Assembly: GCA_905235135.1 (NCBI GenBank)
Contig: CAJOKR010000027.1
Coordinates: 1 to 38,966, forward strand
DNA: 38,966 nt
Source: an uncultured Bacteroidales bacterium
GTDB lineage: Bacteria > Bacteroidota > Bacteroidia > Bacteroidales > WCHB1-69
Direction of reading: 5' to 3'
Shown piece after piece: positions 1 through 8,147 of this stretch (within the stretch, counting starts at the first letter, position 1; each line of letters opens with the position of its first letter). The position numbers were made by a program, and so were the translations under genes. The notes under the pieces are model-generated. The model was not told where the DNA came from. It saw nothing but the letters and a program-made list of their open reading frames with translations, and made no database searches.

Positions 1-1266
1 GTAAGACCAAGAGATGGTGGCATCGAGACTGTCCACGCTGGCCGAAATCTGAACGGGCGGCGTGCAGTCGGGAGTCTCAAACACGGCCACGTTGTCGATG
101 AAACAGCTCGGGAAAACATGGGTGGAGTTGGCTTTGCTGAACCAGAAGGCGATGTGACGGCCCGAGTCGGCGTAGGTGGCGAAGTTGATCTCCTTGGGCT
201 CCCAGCCGCTGACACTGCCTTCGCGCCACACGGTATCCACCGGCACAAAGGTCAACGTGTCGGACGGATCCGACATCACGCCCACCACCATGCGGGTGAT
301 GTTCTGCTGGGCGGACTTGAAGTTGAACGACATCGAGACATTCTGCATCGACCAGACGCTGTCCAAGGCGGGCAGAACGAGGAACGACGAGTAGGTGTCC
401 ATCAGCATAAACATCACCGATTGGTTGGGGTCGCTCATGCTGCCGCCGTTGATGACGGGATAGTAGCTACCGTAAGCTTGGTTGTACTCCTGCGAGATTT
501 TCGTCCAGCAGGTGGGGATAGAGGAGAAATCTCCCGGATAGCCCTCGAAATCTTCCAGCATCGGGAGGGTCAGCACGCAGTTGGTGTCTGGGGAGGAGGG
601 CTCGCCAGACGAGAAGGAGAACACCACGTTCGGACGGTCGTAATGGTTGCCGTGGGTCCCTTCGGGGATGGAATCCATCGCCGTGGTGAAGGAAATCTGC
701 GTTCCGTCCTGCACCCGGTTCCAGCAATTGTTGACCGTTCCGTTGTTGACGTAAATCTCTGTCTCACAGTCGCCCATGCCAGGATAGGGGTCGCAGGCTT
801 CACCTTCCACCAAGACAATCAGATTGCCGCCGCCGTAAGAGAAAGGCTGTGTGAAGGAGAACTCTTTCCAGTAGTCGTCCCATTGGATGTCGCAGCCGAG
901 GGAGTCATACACCAGCGTGGCGGCGCTCACCATGGAGCCCCATGTCTGCGACAAATCGATGGACGGATCGGAGGTCTCCAACAAGTAGATCTTGATCCGT
1001 TTGTCACCGTCATTGACAGGATAATTGCCGTAGGTGATGTGGTAGGACAAGGATTCTATATCTCCTGCCGAATGGTTGATTTCGTTGCCGAGATACAGCG
1101 CGGCCGACAAGTGGTAGCCGTAAGCGCCCGGCAACGCCGAATGAATGGATGTCGTTGTGCCATTGCCGATGGTGTCGGAAGTGGTCGTTTGTGCGCTTAG
1201 CGCGAAGAATGACAGCACAAACGCCGTCAAAACCAGGATTCTTTGAATGGATAATCTTTTTGCCAT
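1..1266 (-). CDS. Secreted surface protein, 5' part (cut by window edge)
   Basis: An open frame runs from the ATG at 1266 to the left edge without a stop, giving 422 residues; the gene continues outside the window. The first 26 residues are a clear signal peptide (positive start MAKR, hydrophobic core, cleavage near ALSAQ). The mature part is rich in Ser, Thr, Asp, Trp and Tyr, as in Bacteroidetes secreted beta-sandwich proteins. Around residues 225-235 a segment (LPMLEDFEGYPGDF) resembles the start of a choice-of-anchor J type domain, and the last visible residues (DATISWSY) look like the start of a fibronectin type III domain. Such proteins usually end in a sorting domain, which would lie outside the window. 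A TAnnTTTG promoter element sits 38 bp upstream. Function unknown; adhesion or glycan or peptide binding is plausible. The secreted nature is well supported, the domain names less so. Confidence 0.8.
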   Translation of the reverse strand, partial: MAKRLSIQRILVLTAFVLSFFALSAQTTTSDTIGNGTTTSIHSALPGAYGYHLSAALYLGNEINHSAGDIESLSYHITYGNYPVNDGDKRIKIYLLETSDPSIDLSQTWGSMVSAATLVYDSLGCDIQWDDYWKEFSFTQPFSYGGGNLIVLVEGEACDPYPGMGDCETEIYVNNGTVNNCWNRVQDGTQISFTTAMDSIPEGTHGNHYDRPNVVFSFSSGEPSSPDTNCVLTLPMLEDFEGYPGDFSSIPTCWTKISQEYNQAYGSYYPVINGGSMSDPNQSVMFMLMDTYSSFLVLPALDSVWSMQNVSMSFNFKSAQQNITRMVVGVMSDPSDTLTFVPVDTVWREGSVSGWEPKEINFATYADSGRHIAFWFSKANSTHVFPSCFIDNVAVFETPDCTPPVQISASVDSLDATISWSY

Positions 1267-1303
1267 ACTTTTTTATAATAGTGTAATTTTATTTTTCGTG
1301 CGG

Positions 1304-1311
1304 CAAAAATA
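1304..1311 (-). promoter_or_regulatory. Bacteroidetes -7 promoter element for the surface protein
   Basis: TATTTTTG on the minus strand matches TAnnTTTG; a TTTG lies 17 bp further upstream as a possible -33 element. The rest of 1267-1568 shows no gene. Confidence 0.55.
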
Positions 1312-1568
1312 CTATTTGTCCACCCGTTCAAACTCCCCTGTTTATGGGAGTTTTGGCGAAGAAGTACTTATTTTTGGCTATGGCTGGAATCCCCTGTTCC
1401 GAACGATGTTGCTGTGTTTCGTCATCCACCTTTGACAATGACTTAAGATAAATCAAGAAAAGATAGTGTACTTTGATGAATCCCTCGCCCGAAAATAGCC
1501 ACTTGTTGGGATATTCCCACGCTCAGGAAATCGGATTTTTGCCGTCGGAAATATCAAATGGACAGATT

Positions 1569-2363
1569 ATGAAACCGAATTACAAAAACTGGATTCCGAA
1601 AGGTATGATTTTAGGGATTTTGGGCGGGGCGGTGGCCAGCCTCGTTTTGTTCCTCGTCTTTGGCGTGAGCGGCCTGCTCGCAGCCGGCACTTTGAAGACC
1701 ATCCTGAAAATCGTCTTCCTCGTGCTCGCCATCGCATTGACATTGATTGCATTGTGGATGTGGCTGTTGCATAGGGCTTTCTCATACGACGGAAAACGGC
1801 AGATGTCGAAACAGATCATCGAAGGTCTTTCGCAGCATGTCACCCTTCCCGAGGGCGGCAAAGGTCTCGATGTGGGTTGCGGCAGCGGTGCGTTGACTAT
1901 CGCTGTCGCCAAGCGCAACCCGCAAGCCAGAATGGTCGGCATCGACCGATGGGGCGCGGAATACGCCTCCTACAACCAGACGCTTTGCGAGGAAAACGCA
2001 AAGGCCGAAGGGGTGGACGACCGCACTTCTTTCGCCAAAGGCAATGCGCTGAAACTGGATTTCCCGGACGAGACTTTCGACGCGGTGACCAGCAACTATG
2101 TCTATCACAACATCCCCAGCCGTGACCGGCAGGCCATTTTGCTGGAAACACTGCGCGTGCTGAAGAAAGGCGGCACCTTCGCCATCCACGACGTCTTCTC
2201 GCGCATGATGTACGGCGATATGCGTGCCTTTGTGCAACGATTGAAAGAGATGGGCTATGAGGAGGTGGAGCTTATTGACACCACCCACGGCATGTTCATG
2301 TCCCCGTGGGAGGCCAAATGGATGACCTTGATCGGGTCGGCCATCTTAAAAGGAAAGAAATAA
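1569..2363 (+). CDS. Membrane-anchored class I SAM-dependent methyltransferase
   Basis: The protein is 264 residues from the ATG at 1569. The frame could open at 1473, but the extra 32 residues have no family character, whereas the later start leads directly into a hydrophobic N-terminus. Two membrane segments (about residues 12-34 and 46-68) precede a soluble methyltransferase domain. SAM-binding motif I (LDVGCGSGALT) is at residues 100-110, an acidic loop follows (VGIDRWG), and the later motif DAVTSNYVYHN and the LRVLKKGG turn fit the Methyltransf_11/25 fold. The substrate cannot be read. A second methyltransferase starts 11 bp downstream on the same strand, so the two are probably co-transcribed. 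An N-terminal two-helix anchor on this fold is uncommon and would place the reaction at the inner face of the cytoplasmic membrane. That localisation is inference. Confidence 0.85.
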   Translation: MKPNYKNWIPKGMILGILGGAVASLVLFLVFGVSGLLAAGTLKTILKIVFLVLAIALTLIALWMWLLHRAFSYDGKRQMSKQIIEGLSQHVTLPEGGKGLDVGCGSGALTIAVAKRNPQARMVGIDRWGAEYASYNQTLCEENAKAEGVDDRTSFAKGNALKLDFPDETFDAVTSNYVYHNIPSRDRQAILLETLRVLKKGGTFAIHDVFSRMMYGDMRAFVQRLKEMGYEEVELIDTTHGMFMSPWEAKWMTLIGSAILKGKK

Positions 2364-2374
2364 ACACACAAATT

Positions 2375-3001
2375 ATGGGACTTTTGAGCAAATTTTTCAG
2401 CAATGCCAGAAAGCCGGAGGGCTTTTTAGGCAAACTAATGGTCAACGGAATGAACGGCGGCGGTCACGCTGCAATGGCGAATTGGGCTTTGGCAATGGTG
2501 ACGATTGGCCGCGAAGACTGCATTCTCGACATCGGATGCGGCGGTGGCGCGAATATCGCCCGACTGCTGCAACGCACCCTGCGGGGAAGTGTCACGGGTA
2601 TCGATTTTTCGCCAGTGTCCGTACGGAAATCAACGAAAGTGAACGCCAAAGCCATTCGGGAAGGCCGCTGCAAGGTCTTGGAAGGCAATGTCGCCAACCT
2701 CCCATTCACCGAAGGCTCGTTCGACGTGGTGACCGCCTTCGAGACCATCTACTTCTGGCCCGACATCGAGCACTGCTTCAACGAGGTGAAAAGGGTGCTG
2801 AAACCCGGCGGTCAATTCGTCATCGTCAACGAATCAGACGGCCATGGCGCGATGGATGCCAAATGGGAGAGCATGATCGAGGGCATGCACACCTACACGC
2901 CGGAAGAAATCAGGCGCCATCTGACGAATGTCGGCTTCCGCGACCTCAACATCACGGTAAACGAAGAAAAGCGGTGGCTGTGCGTGACGGCGAGGAAATG
3001 A
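2375..3001 (+). CDS. Class I SAM-dependent methyltransferase
   Basis: The protein is 208 residues from the ATG at 2375. An upstream in-frame ATG at 2306 lies inside the preceding gene and gives an unlikely leader, so it was not chosen. SAM motif I (ILDIGCGGGANIARLL) is at residues 50-65, followed by TGIDFSPVSV (acidic loop), DVVTAFETIYFWPD (motif IV region) and VKRVLKPGGQFVIVNE (post-motif helix and strand). This is the usual Methyltransf_11 layout for small-molecule or lipid methylation; the substrate is not deducible. It follows the membrane-anchored methyltransferase by 11 bp, suggesting one transcript and perhaps sequential reactions. It ends flush against a convergent 48-residue frame. 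Family assignment is firm, role unknown. Confidence 0.88.
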   Translation: MGLLSKFFSNARKPEGFLGKLMVNGMNGGGHAAMANWALAMVTIGREDCILDIGCGGGANIARLLQRTLRGSVTGIDFSPVSVRKSTKVNAKAIREGRCKVLEGNVANLPFTEGSFDVVTAFETIYFWPDIEHCFNEVKRVLKPGGQFVIVNESDGHGAMDAKWESMIEGMHTYTPEEIRRHLTNVGFRDLNITVNEEKRWLCVTARK

Positions 3002-3148
3002 TCAACCGTTTCGGCCTGCCGCCTTCACGGCCCCCAAACAGTGAATATTAACCACGCGGTTGCTGTCGATTTCAGCGATGTTTTCTTCCCATTGGTCCTT
3101 GCCTTTGGTCAATGTGCCGAGGTTTTTGTATAGCTCAGATTCGGTCAT
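3002..3148 (-). CDS. Short ORF, possibly a truncated gene fragment
   Basis: A 48-residue frame begins at the ATG at 3148 (MTESELYKNLGTLTKGK...) and stops at 3002-3004, directly abutting the stop of the convergent methyltransferase. The first 22 residues have a good amphipathic, lysine- and glutamate-rich composition (ending DQWEEN) and look like the start of a larger helical protein, while the last 20 residues look like random read-through. I read it as the surviving 5' end of a gene whose remainder has been deleted, but a genuine small protein is possible. No family is recognised with confidence. The 148 bp upstream to the ATPase gene show nothing else convincing. Confidence 0.3.
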   Translation of the reverse strand: MTESELYKNLGTLTKGKDQWEENIAEIDSNRVVNIHCLGAVKAAGRNG

Positions 3149-3296
3149 ACACTTAATGATTTCAGCATTGCTCAATTATCATGCAAACTTGCAGGTCATT
3201 ACAACGCATAGCCTTACTGTTTTCTTCATAGTTTCTGATGTTTATCTTTCACCTATATGATGCAAAAAATCCGAATGGTTGCAGTTTGACGACTGC

Positions 3297-4436
3297 TTAA
3301 ATAATCATCCCCTCCCACAATTCTTTGAAAAAGTCCGTCACATAATACAAATCGACATCCCCGCTCCGTCGGGTGACCCGGTCGCGGGAAACTAAAATCT
3401 GCCTGACATTGGGGTGCTCCTTGGCAAATTCGGCAAGACCTTTCTTGTGACTTGCTTGAACCGAATCGGTCGATTTGATTTCGATGGCCACCCGCGCATC
3501 CCCGATGACAGCGTCCACCTCCAGATTGTCGTACGTATGCCAATACGCCAACTTTTCCTCGCTATCGCTGTAACCGAGATACGCCACAATCTCCTGCATC
3601 ACAAGATGCTCGAAAGCATGACCGTATTCAGGAGTCTTTGGAGCGAGATGATGACGGCCGGTCAAATAATTGGCGATGCCCACGTCAAAGAAATAGAATC
3701 GCGAAGCTTTGGTCAACTTCCGTTTGATGACTTTCGAGTAAGCGGGCACCTCGAATCCTAACAAGGTGTCGCAAAGTATCTTGTAATAAGCTTTGACCGT
3801 ATTGGCAGAAACGCCACAATCCGCTGCAACATTCTCATAATTGAGCATCTCACCGTCCGAAATGGCAGCCACCTCCAGAAAACGGACAAAGTCATCCACG
3901 TTTTGAACAACGGCTTCTTCGATGATTTCCTCCTTCAGGTAGAGTTCAATATAGGATTTAAGGCGGTTGCGGGCATTCGCGACCATATAGTGCCGTGGAA
4001 TCATACCGTTTTGTACAGCTCTTTCGAGATCGTAATCCGGAATCTCCGCACTGACCAAAGGGAATAGCGTTTCAGGAATAGCCCGCCCGCCGAGATTGTT
4101 GGCACCGCTCTTTTTCAACTTTCGGGCACTGGAGCCGCTAAGAATAAAGAAAAGACCCTTGTTCACCATCAGCCAATGGACTTCATCCAACAAATCGGGT
4201 ACTTTTTGGATTTCATCCACGATGACTAACGTCTCCGGCGGATAACGCAGCAACGATTCACGAAAAACTTCAGGGTGCTGACGGAATCGATTTCTCAACT
4301 CAGAGTTCAGGAGGTCGAAGTAAACAGCCTTCGGGAAACGCTCTTTCAACAGCGTCGATTTTCCCACCTGACGGCCTCCGAACAAGAACATAGCCTCGTC
4401 CAAACGGTTCTCAATATCGAATATTCTATGGTACAT
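3297..4436 (-). CDS. AAA family ATPase with DUF4143 domain
   Basis: The protein is 379 residues from the ATG at 4436; a TTG three codons earlier is a less likely start. The N-terminal AAA_14 domain has Walker A GGRQVGKST at residues 20-28, Walker B LVIVDEIQKV near 70-80 and the sensor-like LSGSSARKLKK that typifies this family. The C-terminal DUF4143 region contains the helix-turn-helix-like stretch around GVSANTVKAYY, then SRFYFFDVGIANYL and a nuclease-like core (EVDAVIGDARVAIEIKSTDS) resembling a PD-(D/E)xK fold with D, E and K in the expected order. These genes are common accessory genes in Bacteroidetes, and their role is unresolved. A near-perfect palindrome lies between its promoter element and start codon, suggesting autoregulation or a structured leader. 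Confidence 0.88.
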   Translation of the reverse strand: MYHRIFDIENRLDEAMFLFGGRQVGKSTLLKERFPKAVYFDLLNSELRNRFRQHPEVFRESLLRYPPETLVIVDEIQKVPDLLDEVHWLMVNKGLFFILSGSSARKLKKSGANNLGGRAIPETLFPLVSAEIPDYDLERAVQNGMIPRHYMVANARNRLKSYIELYLKEEIIEEAVVQNVDDFVRFLEVAAISDGEMLNYENVAADCGVSANTVKAYYKILCDTLLGFEVPAYSKVIKRKLTKASRFYFFDVGIANYLTGRHHLAPKTPEYGHAFEHLVMQEIVAYLGYSDSEEKLAYWHTYDNLEVDAVIGDARVAIEIKSTDSVQASHKKGLAEFAKEHPNVRQILVSRDRVTRRSGDVDLYYVTDFFKELWEGMII

Positions 4437-4452
4437 AACGAACAAAATTTCC

Positions 4453-4497
4453 GCAGCGTCGTTGCGGATTTTTCAAAAATATCCGCAACGACGCTGC
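4453..4497. promoter_or_regulatory. 17-bp-arm palindrome in the ATPase gene leader
   Basis: Perfect inverted arms at 4453-4469 and 4481-4497 (GCAGCGTCGTTGCGGAT and its complement) enclose an 11-bp AT-rich spacer that can extend the pairing (TTTT and AAAA). It sits immediately downstream of the minus-strand -7 element at 4497-4504 and 17 bp before the ATPase start, so it covers the predicted transcription start. It could be an operator or a leader hairpin. Confidence 0.7.
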
Positions 4498-4504
4498 AAA
4501 AATA
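4497..4504 (-). promoter_or_regulatory. -7 promoter element for the AAA/DUF4143 gene
   Basis: TATTTTTG on the minus strand matches TAnnTTTG; its last base touches the outer end of the palindrome. Confidence 0.5.
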
Positions 4505-4614
4505 CAATAAATTTTGATTATACAATAGTTGCCCGAAAAAATATTTTCACGTCAGGTTTGAGCACTTCGTTTCGGTGCCACACATAATCCGGCATTGTCG
4601 CTTTTCAGCCATCA

Positions 4615-5328
4615 TCATTCCATTGGCGACAACCTCCACCCATTCTCCCCGTGGTAGATCATCTGTCGGGTCATGCCACCGTCGATGCAGATGTTCTCGC
4701 CGGTGATGAAGCCGGCCTTGTCGGAGCAGAGATACAGCACCATATTGGCAATGTCCAAGGGATTGCCCACGCGTCCCGCCGGTTGCTGCACGGCATCGGG
4801 ACCTTCATAGACGGTGTATTGGGTGTCGATCCATCCCGGGGAGATGGAGTTGACACGCACCTTCCCCGCCAGACTGACCGCCAGCGCGTGGGTCAGCGCG
4901 GCGATGCCACCCTTGGCTGCCGTGTAGCTCTCGGTCTGCGGCTGACTCATACGGTCGCGGGAGGAGGAGATGTTGACGATGGCGGCCCCCTCCGCAAAGT
5001 GCGGGGCGAAAAGCTTGGCAAGGTAGAACGGGGCTGTCACGCCCACGTTCAGGGCATACTGGAACTCCTCGTAGCTGCACTCCGCAAGCCCCTTCATCAG
5101 CGGCAGGGCATTGTTGACGAGGTAGGCCACGCGACCGTACTTCGCGATCACCTCCTTGGCGAACCGTTCCAGCACATCCTTGTTAGCAAGGTCGCCGACG
5201 AAGTGGTCGCCCGGCTGCTTGTCGATGACACAAACGTTGGCCCCGGCTTTCCGGAACTCCTCGGCGATGCATCGTCCGATGCCCTGCGCGCCGCCCGTGA
5301 CGACGGCAATTTTGTTGTTGAAATCCAT
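4615..5328 (-). CDS. Short-chain dehydrogenase/reductase (SDR)
   Basis: A classical SDR of 237 residues, close to the usual 250. The NAD(P)-binding motif TGGAQGIG is at residues 11-18, with an acidic residue after the second strand (VCVIDKQ, D36) favouring NAD. VNNA at 71-74 is the structural NNAG-like motif. The catalytic set is the serine cluster ISSS at 120-123, Tyr135 and Lys139 (ESYTAAK), with Asn94 as the fourth member. SPGWIDT and the C-terminal GGM complete the fold. The substrate is unknown. The last 75 bp recur in diverged form at 6562-6645 as a remnant of a second SDR gene, indicating a former tandem or nearby paralogue. The 122 bp between this gene and the lipoprotein upstream show no clear promoter element. 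Confidence 0.92.
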   Translation of the reverse strand: MDFNNKIAVVTGGAQGIGRCIAEEFRKAGANVCVIDKQPGDHFVGDLANKDVLERFAKEVIAKYGRVAYLVNNALPLMKGLAECSYEEFQYALNVGVTAPFYLAKLFAPHFAEGAAIVNISSSRDRMSQPQTESYTAAKGGIAALTHALAVSLAGKVRVNSISPGWIDTQYTVYEGPDAVQQPAGRVGNPLDIANMVLYLCSDKAGFITGENICIDGGMTRQMIYHGENGWRLSPME

Positions 5329-5450
5329 AATGGTCAGATTTTTATTGCTTTACCAAAATCTAGTTCATCAGCGAACGTACAACTTCTTTCGTGCGAGAGG
5401 GTTGCAGAAAGCCGGCACATCTCCCGCAACGATGTAGTCCGGGATGGTTC

Positions 5451-5897
5451 TCAAGGCCGGCCGTGTTCTATCGTCATCCTGACGTTTTGCTTTTCGACTT
5501 CTCCTTCGGCAGACAATATCTCCGCACCTTGAACCGCGTTGCCTGTGACAGTCAATTTATATTCAATATGTGAGCCGGCTTGACTCACTCCTTCCACTGT
5601 GATGTTATCACCCTGCCAAGTACCTTCCACATTGATAGGCACGCAATAGTCACATCGCATGACGACACCCGTCACATCGTTGCCGTTCTTATCCAACACC
5701 ATACTGGCATTGTCTTCACCAATGGTGCCCGTCAGACGGTAGCTTTGGGGATGACTTGCCGTCGGGTCCGTTTCTTTCGGTGCCATCACTTCCGTTGAAT
5801 CCGCAACGGCTTCGCCAGCACTTCCTGCCTGCGTTTGCCTGCCACGACATGCTGTAAGCATTATCAAGGTAAAGATTATCAAAATACTTTTTCTCAT
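5451..5897 (-). CDS. Small lipoprotein, function unknown
   Basis: The protein is 148 residues from the ATG at 5897 (MRKSILIIFTLIMLTAC). An in-frame upstream codon at 5942 is rejected because the -7 promoter element at 5921-5928 lies between it and this start. The lipobox LTAC places the lipidated cysteine at residue 17. After a low-complexity linker rich in Ala, Ser, Thr and Glu comes a small beta-rich domain (about residues 50-145) with a CDYC pair and alternating polar and hydrophobic strands (TWQGDNITVEG, IEYKLTVTG). This resembles small periplasmic beta-barrel lipoproteins, but no family is recognised. Likely attached to the outer or inner membrane facing the periplasm. Confidence 0.75.
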   Translation of the reverse strand: MRKSILIIFTLIMLTACRGRQTQAGSAGEAVADSTEVMAPKETDPTASHPQSYRLTGTIGEDNASMVLDKNGNDVTGVVMRCDYCVPINVEGTWQGDNITVEGVSQAGSHIEYKLTVTGNAVQGAEILSAEGEVEKQNVRMTIEHGRP

Positions 5898-5920
5898 ATT
5901 CCTATCTTCTTTTGAGACGG

Positions 5921-5928
5921 CAAAGGTA
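5921..5928 (-). promoter_or_regulatory. -7 promoter element for the small lipoprotein
   Basis: TACCTTTG on the minus strand matches TAnnTTTG and lies 23 bp upstream of the ATG at 5897, which decides the start. Confidence 0.6.
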
Positions 5929-6125
5929 AAAAAAATCAGCAAGCCCGAAACCTCTCTTTCGGAGTTGCAAAATGCGCTTGCAGAACCCTGTGAATACCAG
6001 CCACTTACAATCCGATCGTAAAAAATTCATTTTCAATGTAACGAAATCGACTTTTTTTGCGACACAATAAGGTGTAAAGGGAAATGTGTGTCAAATCCTG
6101 TGAACAATCATCAAAAGTATTAAAT

Positions 6126-6557
6126 ATGAAACATTTAAGCATTAAAAACATCACCGTCCTTACCCTCGCCACCATCCTGATGGTGGCCTGCGGCAAAGAA
6201 AACGTGAACAAAGACGCTCTTATCGGCCAATGGGTCAACACGGCGCAGACGTTCGAAATAACCATCGCTGGACAGGAGTACATCCCAGAAGGATGTATCT
6301 GTATGGAGTTCACAAACGACAAGGTGTGGATACTCGACTCACGGACGGACTGCCTCCCAGCGTGGCATAGTTATACTCTCACGAAAGAATCTGGCAAATG
6401 GTTGCTGGAAATCCAAGGAGGTTGCTATGATGGAAGGGTGTTTATAGTGGAAAAGCTCACCAACGACGAGCTGGTGTTGTCACCAAGTAGCCATGGAGTT
6501 GACCGAAACTTCCGCTACATCATGAAACGAGCCGAGTCATCGCTCTGGCCCAATTAG
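6126..6557 (+). CDS. Small lipoprotein with lipocalin-like layout
   Basis: The protein is 143 residues from the ATG at 6126; an ATG 14 codons earlier adds only a polar leader. The signal ends in a lipobox (LMVACG, Cys at about residue 22). The mature part starts DALIGQWVNT and then alternates short strands (FEITIAG, CMEFTNDKVWILD, HSYTLTKESGKWLLEI, VFIVEKLTNDELVL) ending in FRYIMKR. This is the layout of Bacteroidetes lipocalin-like lipoproteins, where GxW near the start and a late D-E-L-V-L strand are usual. Three to four cysteines in the mature part could form disulfides. The ligand is unknown. It is followed after 4 bp by the decayed 3' end of an SDR gene on the opposite strand. Confidence 0.72.
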   Translation: MKHLSIKNITVLTLATILMVACGKENVNKDALIGQWVNTAQTFEITIAGQEYIPEGCICMEFTNDKVWILDSRTDCLPAWHSYTLTKESGKWLLEIQGGCYDGRVFIVEKLTNDELVLSPSSHGVDRNFRYIMKRAESSLWPN

Positions 6558-6561
6558 CCGT

Positions 6562-6645
6562 TTATTGCAACCTCCAACCGTTTTCCCCGTGGTAGATTAT
6601 CTGGCGGGTCATTCCTCCGTCGATGCAGATGTTCTCGCCGATAAT
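6562..6645 (-). pseudogene. 3' remnant of a second SDR gene
   Basis: On the minus strand this segment encodes the last 26 residues of an SDR (GENICIDGGMTRQIIYHGE followed by NGWRLQ and a stop). It matches the C-terminus of the intact SDR at 4615-5328 almost residue for residue. By eye about 7 of 75 aligned bases differ and nearly all are silent, with one Met to Ile. The upstream side ends abruptly in unrelated sequence, so the remainder of the gene has been lost. The largely silent divergence means the copy was under selection for some time before truncation. Confidence 0.75.
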
Positions 6646-7228
6646 CCCTGTTTTTCGCAATGATTTGAGCCGATTCTCAGCGGAGGTTCTTCATTCGCGC
6701 CAACATCATCTCCACCAGTTGGGTTGCTGTGCAAAAAAAACGGAATTATCCCTTTAGGTCTTGCAAAAAAACGGTGTGATAATCTGCGTCAATCTGCGCG
6801 GTCTGCGGGACAATTATAAGCCCCGCCGAACTCGCAGAAATACGCAGACAGGATATTTACAAGATTCAAGGGGATAATTCAGAAAAAAAATGCTGAAGAA
6901 ATACCGAAAATGGCTAAATCAATTGATTTTTTACGAAGGGAATCAGGTGTGTCGGATTAGATACCAATGGGATACAGTATAAAGGTTTTTATGCCGCAAA
7001 ATACACATTATCTAATACTTACGGTTTCTCTGCGTTGAAATATTATTGTATTGGCCGCAGGCCTACGTTTGCGTGAAGCAGTGAAAGCAAGAATATAAGG
7101 CAAAAGTCATCTATTGCAAATCCGCGCAGATCCGCGTGATTCGTGGAGATTTTCCCGCAAAATAGCCATTTATAGGGACTCCTATCTGACAGAAAATGTG
7201 CATTTTTGCGGCGTGAAAGATTAATGTA
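6646..7228. other. Non-coding stretch with gene debris and dispersed repeats
   Basis: No intact gene is visible in these 583 bp. On the minus strand at 6677-6730 a short frame ending ATQLVEMMLARMKNLR looks like the C-terminus of a lost protein. On the plus strand 6927-7076 is an open 49-codon frame without a start (containing NTYGFSALKYY), possibly the tail of a lost secreted protein. Segments at 6781-6810 and 7118-7150 (AATCTGCG..., ATCCGCGTGATTCGTGG) are relatives of the tandem repeat at the right end of the window. A -7-like element (CATTTTTG) at 7201-7208 may serve the downstream ZIP gene. Confidence 0.45.
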
Positions 7229-7987
7229 ATGAATGCCATAATCATCGGAATACTGCTGCCGCTGCTCGGCACGATGCTGGGCTCGGCTTTCGTCTTCTTC
7301 ATGAAGAAGGAGATCCCCGACAGGATGCAGAAGACGCTGCTGGGATTTGCCAGCGGGGTGATGGTGGCCGCCAGCGTGTGGTCGCTGCTGATACCGTCGA
7401 TCGAGATGGCGGGCGAGCGTGTGCTGCCGGCCGCCATAGGCTTCCTGGCCGGTATCGCGTTCCTCCTGCTGATTGACGAGCTGACACCGCACCTGCACAA
7501 CGGTGCCCTGAAAGCCGAGGGACCGAAATCAAAGCTCTCGCGCACGGCGATGCTGGCGCTGGCCGTCACCATCCACAACCTGCCCGAGGGCATGGCTGTG
7601 GGTGTGGTCTTCGCCGGCGAAGCGCAAGGACTGACCCTCAGCGCCGCCCTCGCGGTAAGCATCGGCATCGCCATACAGAATATCCCCGAAGGCGCCATCA
7701 TCTCGATGCCCATGCACGCGGAAGGCAACTCCCGTATGAAGTCGTTCCTCATCGGCACCCTGAGCGGCGTGGTGGAACCCATCGGAGCCGTGGCCATTCT
7801 GCTGCTGGCCGGCATTCTCGGCGTGGCCCTCCCCTACCTGCTGGCCTTCGCCGCCGGCGCTATGATGTATGTGGTTGTGGAAGAACTCATCCCCGAGACC
7901 GCCCAAGGCGCCCACACCAACCTCTCCACGATCGGCTTTGCCATCGGCTTCGTCCTGATGATGGTGATGGATGTGGTGCTGGGGTAG
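7229..7987 (+). CDS. ZIP family divalent metal transporter
   Basis: A 252-residue ZIP permease, normal length for the bacterial ZupT/GufA group. Eight hydrophobic segments are visible, with a short His-containing loop (DELTPHLHNG, about residues 83-92) between TM3 and TM4. The metal-binding signatures are both intact: HNLPEG at 116-121 in TM4 and QNIPEG at 150-155 in TM5, the paired motifs that form the binuclear metal site. Expected role: uptake of Zn, with possible Fe or Mn, across the inner membrane. Its upstream region carries a weak -7 element (CATTTTTG) 20 bp before the start and no obvious Fur or Zur dyad. It stands alone, followed by 160 bp without a gene. Confidence 0.93.
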   Translation: MNAIIIGILLPLLGTMLGSAFVFFMKKEIPDRMQKTLLGFASGVMVAASVWSLLIPSIEMAGERVLPAAIGFLAGIAFLLLIDELTPHLHNGALKAEGPKSKLSRTAMLALAVTIHNLPEGMAVGVVFAGEAQGLTLSAALAVSIGIAIQNIPEGAIISMPMHAEGNSRMKSFLIGTLSGVVEPIGAVAILLLAGILGVALPYLLAFAAGAMMYVVVEELIPETAQGAHTNLSTIGFAIGFVLMMVMDVVLG

Positions 7988-8147
7988 TTCGGGTATCGAA
8001 CCTCAAAAAAGGCAGGTGACATATCAGTTTCTGATTAAACTACAAAAGTGATAATGATTGTTTCATAGCAATTTGTAGTTGGAGTATTAATTGTCTTTTA
8101 GACAAGGAGAACTTGATTTTTCTCATGACTTGTTGAAAACGCGATTT

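Noticed and set aside
118-1200. 360-codon plus-strand frame
   Set aside because: It is antisense to the secreted protein gene, which has a signal peptide, promoter and natural composition; the plus frame is rich in His, Arg and Gly as usual for shadows.
5329-5450. Short minus-strand stretch reading TIPDYIVAGDVPAF
   Set aside because: Looks coding for about 27 codons but has no start and no recognised family; too weak to list as a remnant.
6897-6992. Short plus-strand frame starting MLKKYRKW
   Set aside because: Only 31 residues, in debris, without promoter or recognisable family.
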